64,000 bases of DNA from R-RK-3 sp031399085 (lineage in GTDB: Bacteria > Pseudomonadota > Alphaproteobacteria > Rhizobiales > Rhodomicrobiaceae): the NCBI GenBank assembly GCA_031399085.1, contig JANNOQ010000095.1, forward strand, positions 58,233-122,232, read 5' to 3'. Under the pieces are notes generated by a model, which searched no databases, was not told where the DNA came from, and was given only the letters and a program-made list of their open reading frames with translations. Position numbers and translations under genes: made by a program. Shown here in pieces: positions 26,803 to 34,817 of the stretch (within the stretch, counting starts at the first letter, position 1; the number at the start of each line of letters is the position of its first letter).

Positions 26803-27102
26803 ATGAAACCTTTTGATAGCCAGGATGATCTTACGACGAAAAACGTTCCCGAGCTTATTAAGCACCTTTGGGAAGTTTACATGCAGATGTCTCTCGATCC
26901 GGCGCTGCGGGCGAGCGCAGAGCACGTCAAACTGGCGGCACTGACACTGGAAAATACGCGCCGGCTCGCTCTTCAGGTAAGCCTCGAAACGCCTTTAAGG
27001 CAGAGCGGTTCGTCGAGGCGCAGAAGCAGACACACAACCGCGGAGCAAGCCGAATTGGATTGGCTTCGCGTCGCCAAAGCCGGCTCTCCCTCCAAACATT
27101 AG
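26803..27102 (+). CDS. Hypothetical small protein
   Basis: A 99-residue soluble protein with a helical core (VPELIKHLWEVYMQMSLDPALRASAEHVKLAALTLENTRR begins at residue 14) and a basic serine/arginine-rich tail. An AAGTAAGG sequence lies about 10 bp before the ATG. I do not recognise a family. It is convergent with the ribonucleotide reductase gene. Longer in-frame starts upstream lack support. Confidence 0.45.
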   Translation: MKPFDSQDDLTTKNVPELIKHLWEVYMQMSLDPALRASAEHVKLAALTLENTRRLALQVSLETPLRQSGSSRRRSRHTTAEQAELDWLRVAKAGSPSKH

Positions 27103-27198
27103 CTTATTTTCACCAAGGTTTTTGCCGGCGGACAGTCGGCTTAACCGCCGTGTGCCGATCCGCAAGGATGCACGGCTCGATGGCAGGAGTGCGCCCTA

Positions 27199-29517
27199 TC
27201 AACTGCATTTCGAGTAGCCGCAATCGCGGCATTGCAGACACCCTTCGCTATAGTGGAGCGCGCCCGACCCGCAACGCGGGCAGTGCCGGGCGGTGTTCAG
27301 GCCCGCTGTCGCCTTTCGAGATTGCAGCATCTCGTCTCCCGCGCCGTCCTTTAGCAAAAAGCCGGTGCTTACCATGTGCTGCTCAATGATATCGCCGATC
27401 GCCGCCAGCAGGCTCGGCACATAGCGCCCGCCCATCCACTGCCCGCCGCGCGGGTCGAACACCGCTTTCAGCTCCTCGACCACGAAGGACACATCGCCGC
27501 CGCGCCGGAACACCGCGCTGATCATGCGCGTCAAGGCGACCGTCCAGGCGTAATGCTCCAAATTCTTCGAGTTGATGAAAATCTCGAACGGCCGCCTGCG
27601 CCCGTCCTGCAAGAGATCGTTGATCGTGACGTAGATCGCGTGATCGGAATCGGCCCATTTCAGCTTGTAGGTGTTGCCGGACAGGACCGGATCGCGTTCG
27701 AGCGGCTTGGCCATGTAGACCACCTCGGCGCTTCCACCGCCGCCGGCCCGCGCAAGCATGGGAACCGCCGGGACCGGCTCGGCTGTCTTTGCTTCGGGAT
27801 TCTCTACGTCCGGCGACGCCTTTGCCAGAACGCTGCCCGTGATCGCATTCGGCCGATAGGCGGTGCAGCCCTTCAAGCCCAATGCATAGGCGTCGCGGTA
27901 AAGCTCCTTGAAGGCCGCAAAGCCCAAATCTGCGGGACAATTGACGGTCTTGGATATCGAAGAATCGACATGGCGCTGTAAGGCGGCCTGCATTCGAAGA
28001 TGCTGGGCGGGCGTCAACGACCCCGTCGAGACGAAATAATCCGGCAGGCTGGCCGTCTTGCCGAACATGCGCCGGAACTGCGCGTGCGCGTAATCCTCGA
28101 CCGTTTCTTCCCGCGAGGAGCCGTTGGCTTCGAGGATGCGGCGTTGATAGGTGAAGTCGAAAACCGGCTCGATGCCGCTGGAAACATTGCCCGCGAGAAG
28201 CGAAATCGTTCCTGTCGGCGCGATCGAGGTCAGCAAACCGTTGCGCACCCCATGCTGGCGGATCAGGCCAGCCGTCGCCGGGTCGAGACGCTTGAATGCG
28301 GCGCTTTCGACAAAGCTGGCTGCGTCATAAAGCGGAAACGCGCCTTTCTCGGCCGCTAGCAAGGCGCTAGCCTCATAGGCAGCTTTCTCGATCAGCGCCA
28401 TCCAGCGTCCGGCGAGCTCAGCGGCTTTCACCGACCCGTAATGCATCCGGCAAAAGATCAGCGCGTCGGCGAGCCCCGTTATGCCGAGGCCAATGCGCCG
28501 CTTGGCCAGCGCCTCCCGCCGTTGCGCCTCTAACGGAAAGTTCGAAACGTCAATAACATTGTCGAGAAAGCGGACAGCGACCGCCACGAGCTCAACAAGC
28601 CGCGTCTCATCGAGCGACGCTGCTTCGGTGAAAGGCTCGCGCACCAGCCGCGCCAGGTTGATCGAGCCGAGCAGACACGCGCCATAGGGCGGCAGAGGCT
28701 GCTCGCCGCACGGATTGGTGGCGTGGATCGTCTCGCAATAATTCAGATTGTTCTCGCGGTTCACGCGGTCGATGAAGATCACGCCCGGCTCGGCATAGTC
28801 GTAAGCCGAACGCATGATCATGTCCCAAAGCCGGCGCGCGGGCAGCGTCTTATGCACCTTTCCCTCGAAGGTAAGGTCCCAAGCGGCGTCATTTTGCACG
28901 GCGTCCATGAAGGCGTCGCTCACCAGCACCGAAAGGTTGAAATTGCGCAGCCTTGCGGGATCGGCCTTCGCCTCGATGAAGGCTTCGATGTCGGGGTGAT
29001 CGCAGGCGAGCGTCGCCATCATCGCGCCCCGCCGGGAGCCGGCGGACATGATCGTGCGGCACATCGCGTCCCACACATCCATGAAACTGACCGGCCCGGA
29101 TGCGTCCGCGCCGACGCCCTTCACCGGCGCGCCTTTCGGGCGCAGCGTGGAGAAATCATGGCCGATGCCGCCGCCCTGCTGCATGGTGAGGGCGGCTTCC
29201 TTAACATTCTCGAAGATCGAGGCCATGTCGTCCTCGATGCGGCCCATGACGAAGCAGTTGAACAGCGTCACGCTGCGGCCGGTGCCCGCGCCGGATAAAA
29301 TCCGCCCGGCGGGCAGAAATTCGAAGCCGGACATGGCGTCGTAAAAGCGCCTCTCCCACTCGGTGCGCAAGGGCTCGGATTCCGCTGCCGCAATCGCGCC
29401 GGCCACGCGGCGCCAGCTTTCTTCGATCGAGGCTTCAGCCCTGCCATGCTCTGGCGAGAAGCGGTATTTCTGCTCCCAGATCTGCTGGGAAATTCGAGGG
29501 AGTATATCGAGCGCCAT
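27199..29517 (-). CDS. nrdJ: Adenosylcobalamin-dependent ribonucleotide reductase (class II)
   Basis: A 772-residue NrdJ reducing ribonucleotides with B12 radical chemistry, oxygen-independent. Motifs are FLPAGRILSGAG, LFNCFVMG (substrate-site cysteine), QQGGGIGHDFSTLRP, NPCGEQPLPPYGACLLGSIN and SIAPTGTISLLAG. The C-terminal zinc-ribbon CPRCGSGALHYSEGCLQC, then CRDCGYSKC, carries the terminal redox cysteines. It is the compact form; many alphaproteobacteria have a ~1200-residue type. It stands alone with its own promoter region. Confidence 0.95.
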   Translation of the reverse strand: MALDILPRISQQIWEQKYRFSPEHGRAEASIEESWRRVAGAIAAAESEPLRTEWERRFYDAMSGFEFLPAGRILSGAGTGRSVTLFNCFVMGRIEDDMASIFENVKEAALTMQQGGGIGHDFSTLRPKGAPVKGVGADASGPVSFMDVWDAMCRTIMSAGSRRGAMMATLACDHPDIEAFIEAKADPARLRNFNLSVLVSDAFMDAVQNDAAWDLTFEGKVHKTLPARRLWDMIMRSAYDYAEPGVIFIDRVNRENNLNYCETIHATNPCGEQPLPPYGACLLGSINLARLVREPFTEAASLDETRLVELVAVAVRFLDNVIDVSNFPLEAQRREALAKRRIGLGITGLADALIFCRMHYGSVKAAELAGRWMALIEKAAYEASALLAAEKGAFPLYDAASFVESAAFKRLDPATAGLIRQHGVRNGLLTSIAPTGTISLLAGNVSSGIEPVFDFTYQRRILEANGSSREETVEDYAHAQFRRMFGKTASLPDYFVSTGSLTPAQHLRMQAALQRHVDSSISKTVNCPADLGFAAFKELYRDAYALGLKGCTAYRPNAITGSVLAKASPDVENPEAKTAEPVPAVPMLARAGGGGSAEVVYMAKPLERDPVLSGNTYKLKWADSDHAIYVTINDLLQDGRRRPFEIFINSKNLEHYAWTVALTRMISAVFRRGGDVSFVVEELKAVFDPRGGQWMGGRYVPSLLAAIGDIIEQHMVSTGFLLKDGAGDEMLQSRKATAGLNTARHCPRCGSGALHYSEGCLQCRDCGYSKCS

Positions 29518-29574
29518 CGTGTTTCCAACATGAAAACCAAGAACGAAAGTCAGGCGGTAAGTCTGGACCGGGCT

Positions 29575-29603
29575 AATGTTCTTGTTTTGTACTTGATTGT
29601 CAA
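29575..29603 (-). promoter_or_regulatory. Putative nrdJ promoter
   Basis: On the reverse strand a perfect -35 TTGACA (29603-29598) is followed after 17 bp by AACATT as a weak -10. This gives a leader of about 50 nt. Confidence 0.35.
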
Positions 29604-29669
29604 GAGGGCGCGTCTCGCACCTTATCCACCACTAAATATGGGGATCACGAGGGCTGAATGCCAGCCAGA

Positions 29670-30419
29670 TCACAGCTCCGCAGGCGCCGCATTCGCAGTG
29701 CCGGCGGCTTCCCCGGCGTCAGGCGCAAGCAAGCGCGCGGTCGCCGCTTCGATCCGTTCCTCGAGCAGCGCCTTGAATTCGCGGCGCGGTAGGCCGGGCG
29801 GAATGGCGGGCAGAAATTCGACGATCAGAGTGCCCGGACGCCGCATGATGCTGGCGCGCGGCCAAAACACGCCCGAATTCAGCGCCACTGGCACGCAAGG
29901 GATCCCGAGTTCCTCATACAGCAAAATAATGCCGGGCTTGTAGGCGGGAGCCGCGCCGGGCGGCCGCCGCGTGCCCTCGGGAAAGATGACGATGTCACGC
30001 CCTTGCGCCGCGCGTTTGGCGGCCTCGCGCGTCATCTGACGAAGAGCGGCCGGGCCGATTTCGCGCCGAACCGGAATCATCTCGAATTTGCGTGAGAACC
30101 AGCCGTAGAGGGGCAGATCAAGCAGCTCCTGTTTCATAATCATCGCCGGATCGCGGGTCAGCGGGATGAGGCCGAACGTGTCCCAGGCCGATTGATGTTT
30201 GGCAGCGATGATCGCTGGCCCTTGCGGAAGATTTTCGCGCCCGCGCACCTCAAGCTTGGTGCCGACGATCAGCCGCATCCACCAGATCGAGGCGATCGCG
30301 TGCGCTTTCAGCCCGGCCATCGCCCAGCTTCGCGGCCCGAGCAAGAGCGGGGAGCCGAACACCAGAAACAGCGCCGTGTTGACGTAGAACACGGCATAAA
30401 AGAGCAGCGAGCGTAGCAT
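29670..30419 (-). CDS. plsC: 1-acyl-sn-glycerol-3-phosphate acyltransferase
   Basis: A 249-residue inner-membrane acyltransferase making phosphatidic acid. The catalytic HX4D is H75-QSAW-D80, and the acceptor-binding motif is FPEGTR (146-151). Two N-terminal hydrophobic segments anchor it. It is 3 bp downstream of the YdcF-like gene on the same strand and probably co-transcribed. The C-terminal tail is alanine-rich and variable. Confidence 0.93.
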   Translation of the reverse strand: MLRSLLFYAVFYVNTALFLVFGSPLLLGPRSWAMAGLKAHAIASIWWMRLIVGTKLEVRGRENLPQGPAIIAAKHQSAWDTFGLIPLTRDPAMIMKQELLDLPLYGWFSRKFEMIPVRREIGPAALRQMTREAAKRAAQGRDIVIFPEGTRRPPGAAPAYKPGIILLYEELGIPCVPVALNSGVFWPRASIMRRPGTLIVEFLPAIPPGLPRREFKALLEERIEAATARLLAPDAGEAAGTANAAPAEL

Positions 30420-30422
30420 CGC

Positions 30423-31169
30423 TCAGCCCGCGCCGCCGGCGTTGAGACAGCGCCGCGCGCCGCCATAAAGCCCGCGGTTCAGGCCGAGCTCGGCCGTCAG
30501 GCAACGGCCAAAGGCGGGCACGAACTTCACATATTCCATCGCCATGAGCTGCAAGGTGCCGGGATAGGCCCACCAGGCATCGGTATGCAGATTCCGCGGC
30601 TGCACCGGATAGGCAACCAGCTCGACATTGGGCAAGGTGCGGCGAAATTCGGCAAGCGCGCGCGGCATGTGGTAGCTCGCCGTAACCACGATCAGCGATT
30701 TGAAGCCGCGCTTCTTCACCCAAGCCCGCGTCTCGTCGGCATTGCCGACTGTGTCTTGCGCGGCGTGATCGACATCGATGCAGCAACGGAACCATGTCCG
30801 GCTGTCGGGCATCAAACTGGTCAATTCCTTCCGCGTCGTCGCCGGATTGACGCCGGAGATGAGCAGACGGCGACCCTTGCCCCGCGCCAGCAGCTTGACG
30901 GCCTCCGGAATGCGCGCCTCGCCGCCGGTAAGCACGACAATCGCGTCGGCCGAGCGAATGTTTGCGGCCGGCTCGTCACGGACGAGACTTGAAAATAGCA
31001 GAAAACCGGCAATAGCCAGCGCCGCGAGCGCCGCAGCGGCGCTCAATGCCATCTTCAGCCCTGTGAGGAAACGGTTCTGCCCCTTTACGCGAACCGGAAT
31101 TTCTCGCGCATCATCCATGCCCGCGACAATGTAGGTTTTTTCGCCTTTTGAAAATGCCGTATGCTGCAT
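30423..31169 (-). CDS. YdcF/SanA-like DUF218 membrane protein
   Basis: A 248-residue protein with one membrane helix (about residues 38-62) followed by a DUF218 domain. The family blocks are ADAIVVLTGGEARIPEAVKLL, RRLLISGVNP, DTVGNADETRAWV and SLIVVTASYHMPRA. Family members are linked to envelope and peptidoglycan precursor handling, but the reaction is unproven. The start is uncertain: an ATG 17 codons further in (31118) is equally plausible, and neither has a good ribosome site. It sits between ftsX and plsC on the same strand. Confidence 0.85.
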   Translation of the reverse strand: MQHTAFSKGEKTYIVAGMDDAREIPVRVKGQNRFLTGLKMALSAAAALAALAIAGFLLFSSLVRDEPAANIRSADAIVVLTGGEARIPEAVKLLARGKGRRLLISGVNPATTRKELTSLMPDSRTWFRCCIDVDHAAQDTVGNADETRAWVKKRGFKSLIVVTASYHMPRALAEFRRTLPNVELVAYPVQPRNLHTDAWWAYPGTLQLMAMEYVKFVPAFGRCLTAELGLNRGLYGGARRCLNAGGAG

Positions 31170-31206
31170 AAAGACGCGATCCCAACCGTAACTCTGACAG
31201 CATGGT

Positions 31207-32181
31207 TTACTGGTTCTGGGCGTTCAAAATGCGACGGACGCCAAATCGCGACGTCAGCAAACAGATCATAGCAATCGCGACGACCACGATGAGAAGGCTG
31301 GCATAGCCAAGCATATCGAGACGCCCGGTGCCGACCAGCCGTCGGATGTCGGCATTAGTCGCCGCGCCGCTTAGAAATTCGCTGACGACCGGCAGGGAGA
31401 GGAACACGATTGCCGCGGCAACGGCGCCAACGATTCCGGCTCTGATCCCGAGCATGAGGAAGTGCAGCTCGAACTGGCGCGCGATGAATTTCTCCTCGGC
31501 GCCAACAAAATTGAGCACCTCGACGATTTCGCGGTTGGAGGCAATGGCGCTGCGTGCGGCCGAAACGATGATGGCGATGGTCGCGGCTGCCATCAGCACG
31601 ATGACGGCGATGCCTCCCAGCGCCAGCGATCCCGTCACCCGGCGAATCTGCTGCTGCCAGCCGCGGTGATCGTCGAGCGTGGCCAGGGGGAACTTGCTTG
31701 TGAGCGCGGCCTTAAGCGTCGGCAGGTCCGGCGCATTGTCGCGGTCGATGCGCACGGCGATCAGGCGCGGCAAGGGCAATTCCTTCACCGCCGAGACCTG
31801 ACCGAGCCATGGCTCGACCAGCTCGGCCGACTCGTCGAGGGACAAAAGCGTGACATTGCTCACGCCGATCTGACCGGTCAGGAATTTGACGATTTCCTGC
31901 GAGCGCTTTTCGACCTCGTCCTGATCTCCCTCCGGCTTAACCTGTACGGTAATTTCACTGCTGACATCGCGCAGCCAGTCGGCGGCCGATTGATTGATCA
32001 TGTATACTGCGCCGGCGGTGAGGCAGGCCAGAAAGCCCATAATCGCGATCACCAGCACCAGCGACCGCCCGGTGACCGAACCAGGCGGCACAATCGGCGC
32101 CTTGCCGGGGGAAAAACGCCGCTTTGGCGGCTCGGGCTGCATGATGGCGGGAAGGCGCCGGTCGAGGGCCTGGTTATTCAT
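31207..32181 (-). CDS. ftsX: Cell division protein FtsX
   Basis: A 324-residue permease-like protein with a cytoplasmic N-tail, one helix, a periplasmic domain (about residues 65-190) and three C-terminal helices, the FtsX topology. The conserved FVGAEEKFIARQFELHFL region is present. With FtsE it controls periplasmic peptidoglycan hydrolases at the septum. It begins 5 bp after the ftsE stop. Confidence 0.94.
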   Translation of the reverse strand: MNNQALDRRLPAIMQPEPPKRRFSPGKAPIVPPGSVTGRSLVLVIAIMGFLACLTAGAVYMINQSAADWLRDVSSEITVQVKPEGDQDEVEKRSQEIVKFLTGQIGVSNVTLLSLDESAELVEPWLGQVSAVKELPLPRLIAVRIDRDNAPDLPTLKAALTSKFPLATLDDHRGWQQQIRRVTGSLALGGIAVIVLMAAATIAIIVSAARSAIASNREIVEVLNFVGAEEKFIARQFELHFLMLGIRAGIVGAVAAAIVFLSLPVVSEFLSGAATNADIRRLVGTGRLDMLGYASLLIVVVAIAMICLLTSRFGVRRILNAQNQ

Positions 32182-32186
32182 GATTC

Positions 32187-32846
32187 TCAGCCTTGGATCG
32201 TCAGCTTGCCGTGCTCCAGCATCAGGCGCGGCGCGGCGAACTGGGTCATAAGCTGATAGTCGTGCGTGGCAATGATGACGGAGGTCCCAAGCCGGTTCAA
32301 TTCGATGAACAGGCGCAGCAGCCGGCGCCCCATTTGCGGGTCGACGTTACCTGTCGGCTCGTCGGCGAGCAAGAGCTCCGGCTTGCCGATCACCGCGCGG
32401 GCGATGGCGGCGCGCTGTTTCTCACCGCCCGAAAGCACCGGCGGGTAGGAATGCATCCGCTCGCCCAGACCCACCCATTTCAGCAGCTCCGTCACGTCCT
32501 CGGCATATTCGGACTGGCGTTTGCCGTGAACCCGCAAGGGCAGCGCGACGTTTTCCCACGTCGTCATATGGTCGAGCAGGCGGAAATCCTGAAACACGAT
32601 GCCGATGCGGCGGCGCAATTCGGCGCGCTGTTCCGGCGTCGAACGGGTGACGTTCTTGCCGAACATATAGGAGAGGCCCCGGCTCGGCTTCAGCGAAAGG
32701 AAGAGCATTTTCAACAGCGACGTCTTGCCCGCGCCCGAGGAACCGGTCAGGAAGTGGAACGATCCCGGCAGCAGATGAAAACTCACATCGCGCAGCACTT
32801 CCTGGCCAAGGCCATAGCGAAGTCCAACATTTTCAAACCTGATCAC
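32187..32846 (-). CDS. ftsE: Cell division ATPase FtsE
   Basis: A 219-residue ABC ATPase with Walker A GSSGAGKTSLL, signature LSGGEKQRAAIARA and Walker B LLLADEPTGNVD. It is the first gene of the ftsEX pair and is divergent from the zinc-ribbon/DUF3426 gene over a 158-bp spacer, a conserved arrangement in Hyphomicrobiales. Confidence 0.96.
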   Translation of the reverse strand: MIRFENVGLRYGLGQEVLRDVSFHLLPGSFHFLTGSSGAGKTSLLKMLFLSLKPSRGLSYMFGKNVTRSTPEQRAELRRRIGIVFQDFRLLDHMTTWENVALPLRVHGKRQSEYAEDVTELLKWVGLGERMHSYPPVLSGGEKQRAAIARAVIGKPELLLADEPTGNVDPQMGRRLLRLFIELNRLGTSVIIATHDYQLMTQFAAPRLMLEHGKLTIQG

Positions 32847-33004
32847 GGTAGCTCCCGAACGTACTCGAACCGGCGAGGATCAACAGCCAAAGATGCCGGC
32901 CTTTATGCGGAACCGACTCTCCTGTATCAATGCAATTCGGCAAAGGTGGAGCATAAGCACATGCGCCGCCGATTGCCGTCTCCCGTGGTAAGAGGAAAAA
33001 TCCC

Positions 33005-34690
33005 TTGTCTACCATCATTGAGTGCCCGGCCTGCGCGACCCGATATAAAATGAATAAGGCCATACCGGAAGGGGGCCGGTCTGTGAAATGCGCTCGCTGC
33101 GGAAATCAATGGCGGCTCGTTCCAGAGGGCTTCGTCGAGGAGACCATAGAGCCAGACGCAGCCGAGCACAATCCGGTTGCCGCCGCACCAGCGGAAGGCG
33201 TTGATTGGCAACAGCCGCGTGAATCCGCCTCTGAAACGAGCCGCGCTTTTTCGCAAGGCGGCGAGGAGGATGCGGCGGACGAAGCCGGTGGGCGGGATGC
33301 GTGGCAGGCCGCGCGCGATCCTTTCTCCGCCGCGATCTCGACGCCGAGCCGGCAGGCTCTGGGTGACGATCAATCGCCTGCCGCCATCGCATCCGGCGGC
33401 GAGGAGATCTGGCGCGGATTGCGGGATAGGACGGACCAGGCTGCGGCATTCGCCGAGAGCAGCGAGGCCGGCGAGAAATCCGCGCATGACGGGCGCTTCG
33501 ATGCCGCCGCCCCGCAACAAGAAGATCACGAGGCCGACGGCGAGGCGACCGCGGAGGAAGCCCGGCTGAGTTGGGCGCGTCAGATCAGCCGCCCCTGGCG
33601 GGAGATCGCAACGCCGCCGCCGCCGGAAAGCGAGCAGGAAGAGGAAGACACCGAAGCCGCAATCCGTGAAGCGCTCAGGGCAGCGTTGGAGCAGCCGGGC
33701 GATGAGAACCGTCTGATGAGCCACTTTGAGGAAACGGCCGAACCCCGGCTCGATCCGGGGGTCAGTTCCGGCTTCGGCTGGGATCCTTTCACGCCGCGCA
33801 ATCCGGCAGGCGGTCTGGGCGATGATCAACCCGGTGCGATTGAAGCAGAGCAAGGGGCATTTCGAATTCCTGGCCATGATCCGAATGCGGATGAGGAACC
33901 GCCTTTCAGGCTGACCGGAAAGTCCGCCAGGCTGCCAATTTATGGGTCGGGGAACGTCGATCACAACGAACCGGATCAGGATAAGGACGCGGCATCGGGC
34001 GATCTTGCCTTTCAAAACGACATTGAAGACGCGTTCCGGACCGGACCGCTGCCGAAAAAAACCATCGAACAGGCGCGGGGCAAGGTCCGTCACGAAGAGC
34101 CGCTGACGGATTTCGACAGCGTCTATGACCAGATGTCCGCTCGTTTGCCGGGCGGCGACCATGCCGTGCCGGTAGATTACGGCGCCGAGACCGCCGCGCT
34201 GCAGGCGGAGTTGGAGTCGACCGATGTGACCGCCTATGAGGACACGCGGAACGTTGGCGGGCTTGCGGTCGCCGCTGCTTGGGCCGTGTTTTTATCCGTC
34301 ATCAGCGGTCTCGCGCTCGGCCTTGTGAGCTTCCGTCAGGAAATCATGGTGGCGCTACCCGGAACCACCTCGCTTTATCGTAGCGTGGGTTTCAATGTCG
34401 CCGGCGCGGGGGTCGATTTCGCCGATGTAAGCTATCGCTGGACGGTCGCGGAAGGCAAGCCGATGATCGAAGTCACCGGCCAGGTGGTCAATGTCACCGA
34501 TCGCACCGTCACGGTGCCGCGCGTTCTGATCAATGTGCGCGACGCCAAGAGCGCCGACGCGGTAAAGGTGACTGCCAGCGTTCCAACCGACACGCTGGCG
34601 CCGCGTGAAAGCGCGAGCTTTACGCTGGAATTCCTTTCACCACCGAAAAACATCACGCAGATTGAGCTGGAGTTCGACCGAAATCGCTAG
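33005..34690 (+). CDS. MJ0042 zinc-ribbon and DUF3426 membrane protein
   Basis: A 561-residue protein. The N-terminal MJ0042-type zinc ribbon has ECPACATRY and VKCARCGNQW (C7, C10, C29, C32). A long acidic, proline-rich and probably disordered middle (about 45-410) is followed by one membrane helix (about 420-442) and a DUF3426 domain with an FxxxxY-like start and VTGQVVNVTDRTVTVPRV. The start is TTG, forced because an in-frame stop lies 16 codons upstream and no ATG intervenes; AGAGGA lies 8 bp before it. Function unknown; the conserved position opposite ftsEX suggests an envelope or division link. Confidence 0.88.
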   Translation: MSTIIECPACATRYKMNKAIPEGGRSVKCARCGNQWRLVPEGFVEETIEPDAAEHNPVAAAPAEGVDWQQPRESASETSRAFSQGGEEDAADEAGGRDAWQAARDPFSAAISTPSRQALGDDQSPAAIASGGEEIWRGLRDRTDQAAAFAESSEAGEKSAHDGRFDAAAPQQEDHEADGEATAEEARLSWARQISRPWREIATPPPPESEQEEEDTEAAIREALRAALEQPGDENRLMSHFEETAEPRLDPGVSSGFGWDPFTPRNPAGGLGDDQPGAIEAEQGAFRIPGHDPNADEEPPFRLTGKSARLPIYGSGNVDHNEPDQDKDAASGDLAFQNDIEDAFRTGPLPKKTIEQARGKVRHEEPLTDFDSVYDQMSARLPGGDHAVPVDYGAETAALQAELESTDVTAYEDTRNVGGLAVAAAWAVFLSVISGLALGLVSFRQEIMVALPGTTSLYRSVGFNVAGAGVDFADVSYRWTVAEGKPMIEVTGQVVNVTDRTVTVPRVLINVRDAKSADAVKVTASVPTDTLAPRESASFTLEFLSPPKNITQIELEFDRNR

Positions 34691-34817
34691 ACAGCCTTCA
34701 ACGCAAATTTGTCAGCGGCTGAAGCGTTGCCGAATAAGCTAAAATCGGCGGGCGATCCCGTGAGCCAAAGTCCCAACGCAACCAGGGCCGAGTGCCTCAA
34801 ACCGACGTGATCTTGAC

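Noticed and set aside
29518..29669. Cobalamin riboswitch upstream of nrdJ
   Set aside because: The spacer is too short and shows no B12-box-like sequence.
32927..34162. 411-codon frame antisense to the zinc-ribbon/DUF3426 gene
   Set aside because: The plus-strand gene has a zinc ribbon and DUF3426; the antisense product has no family features.
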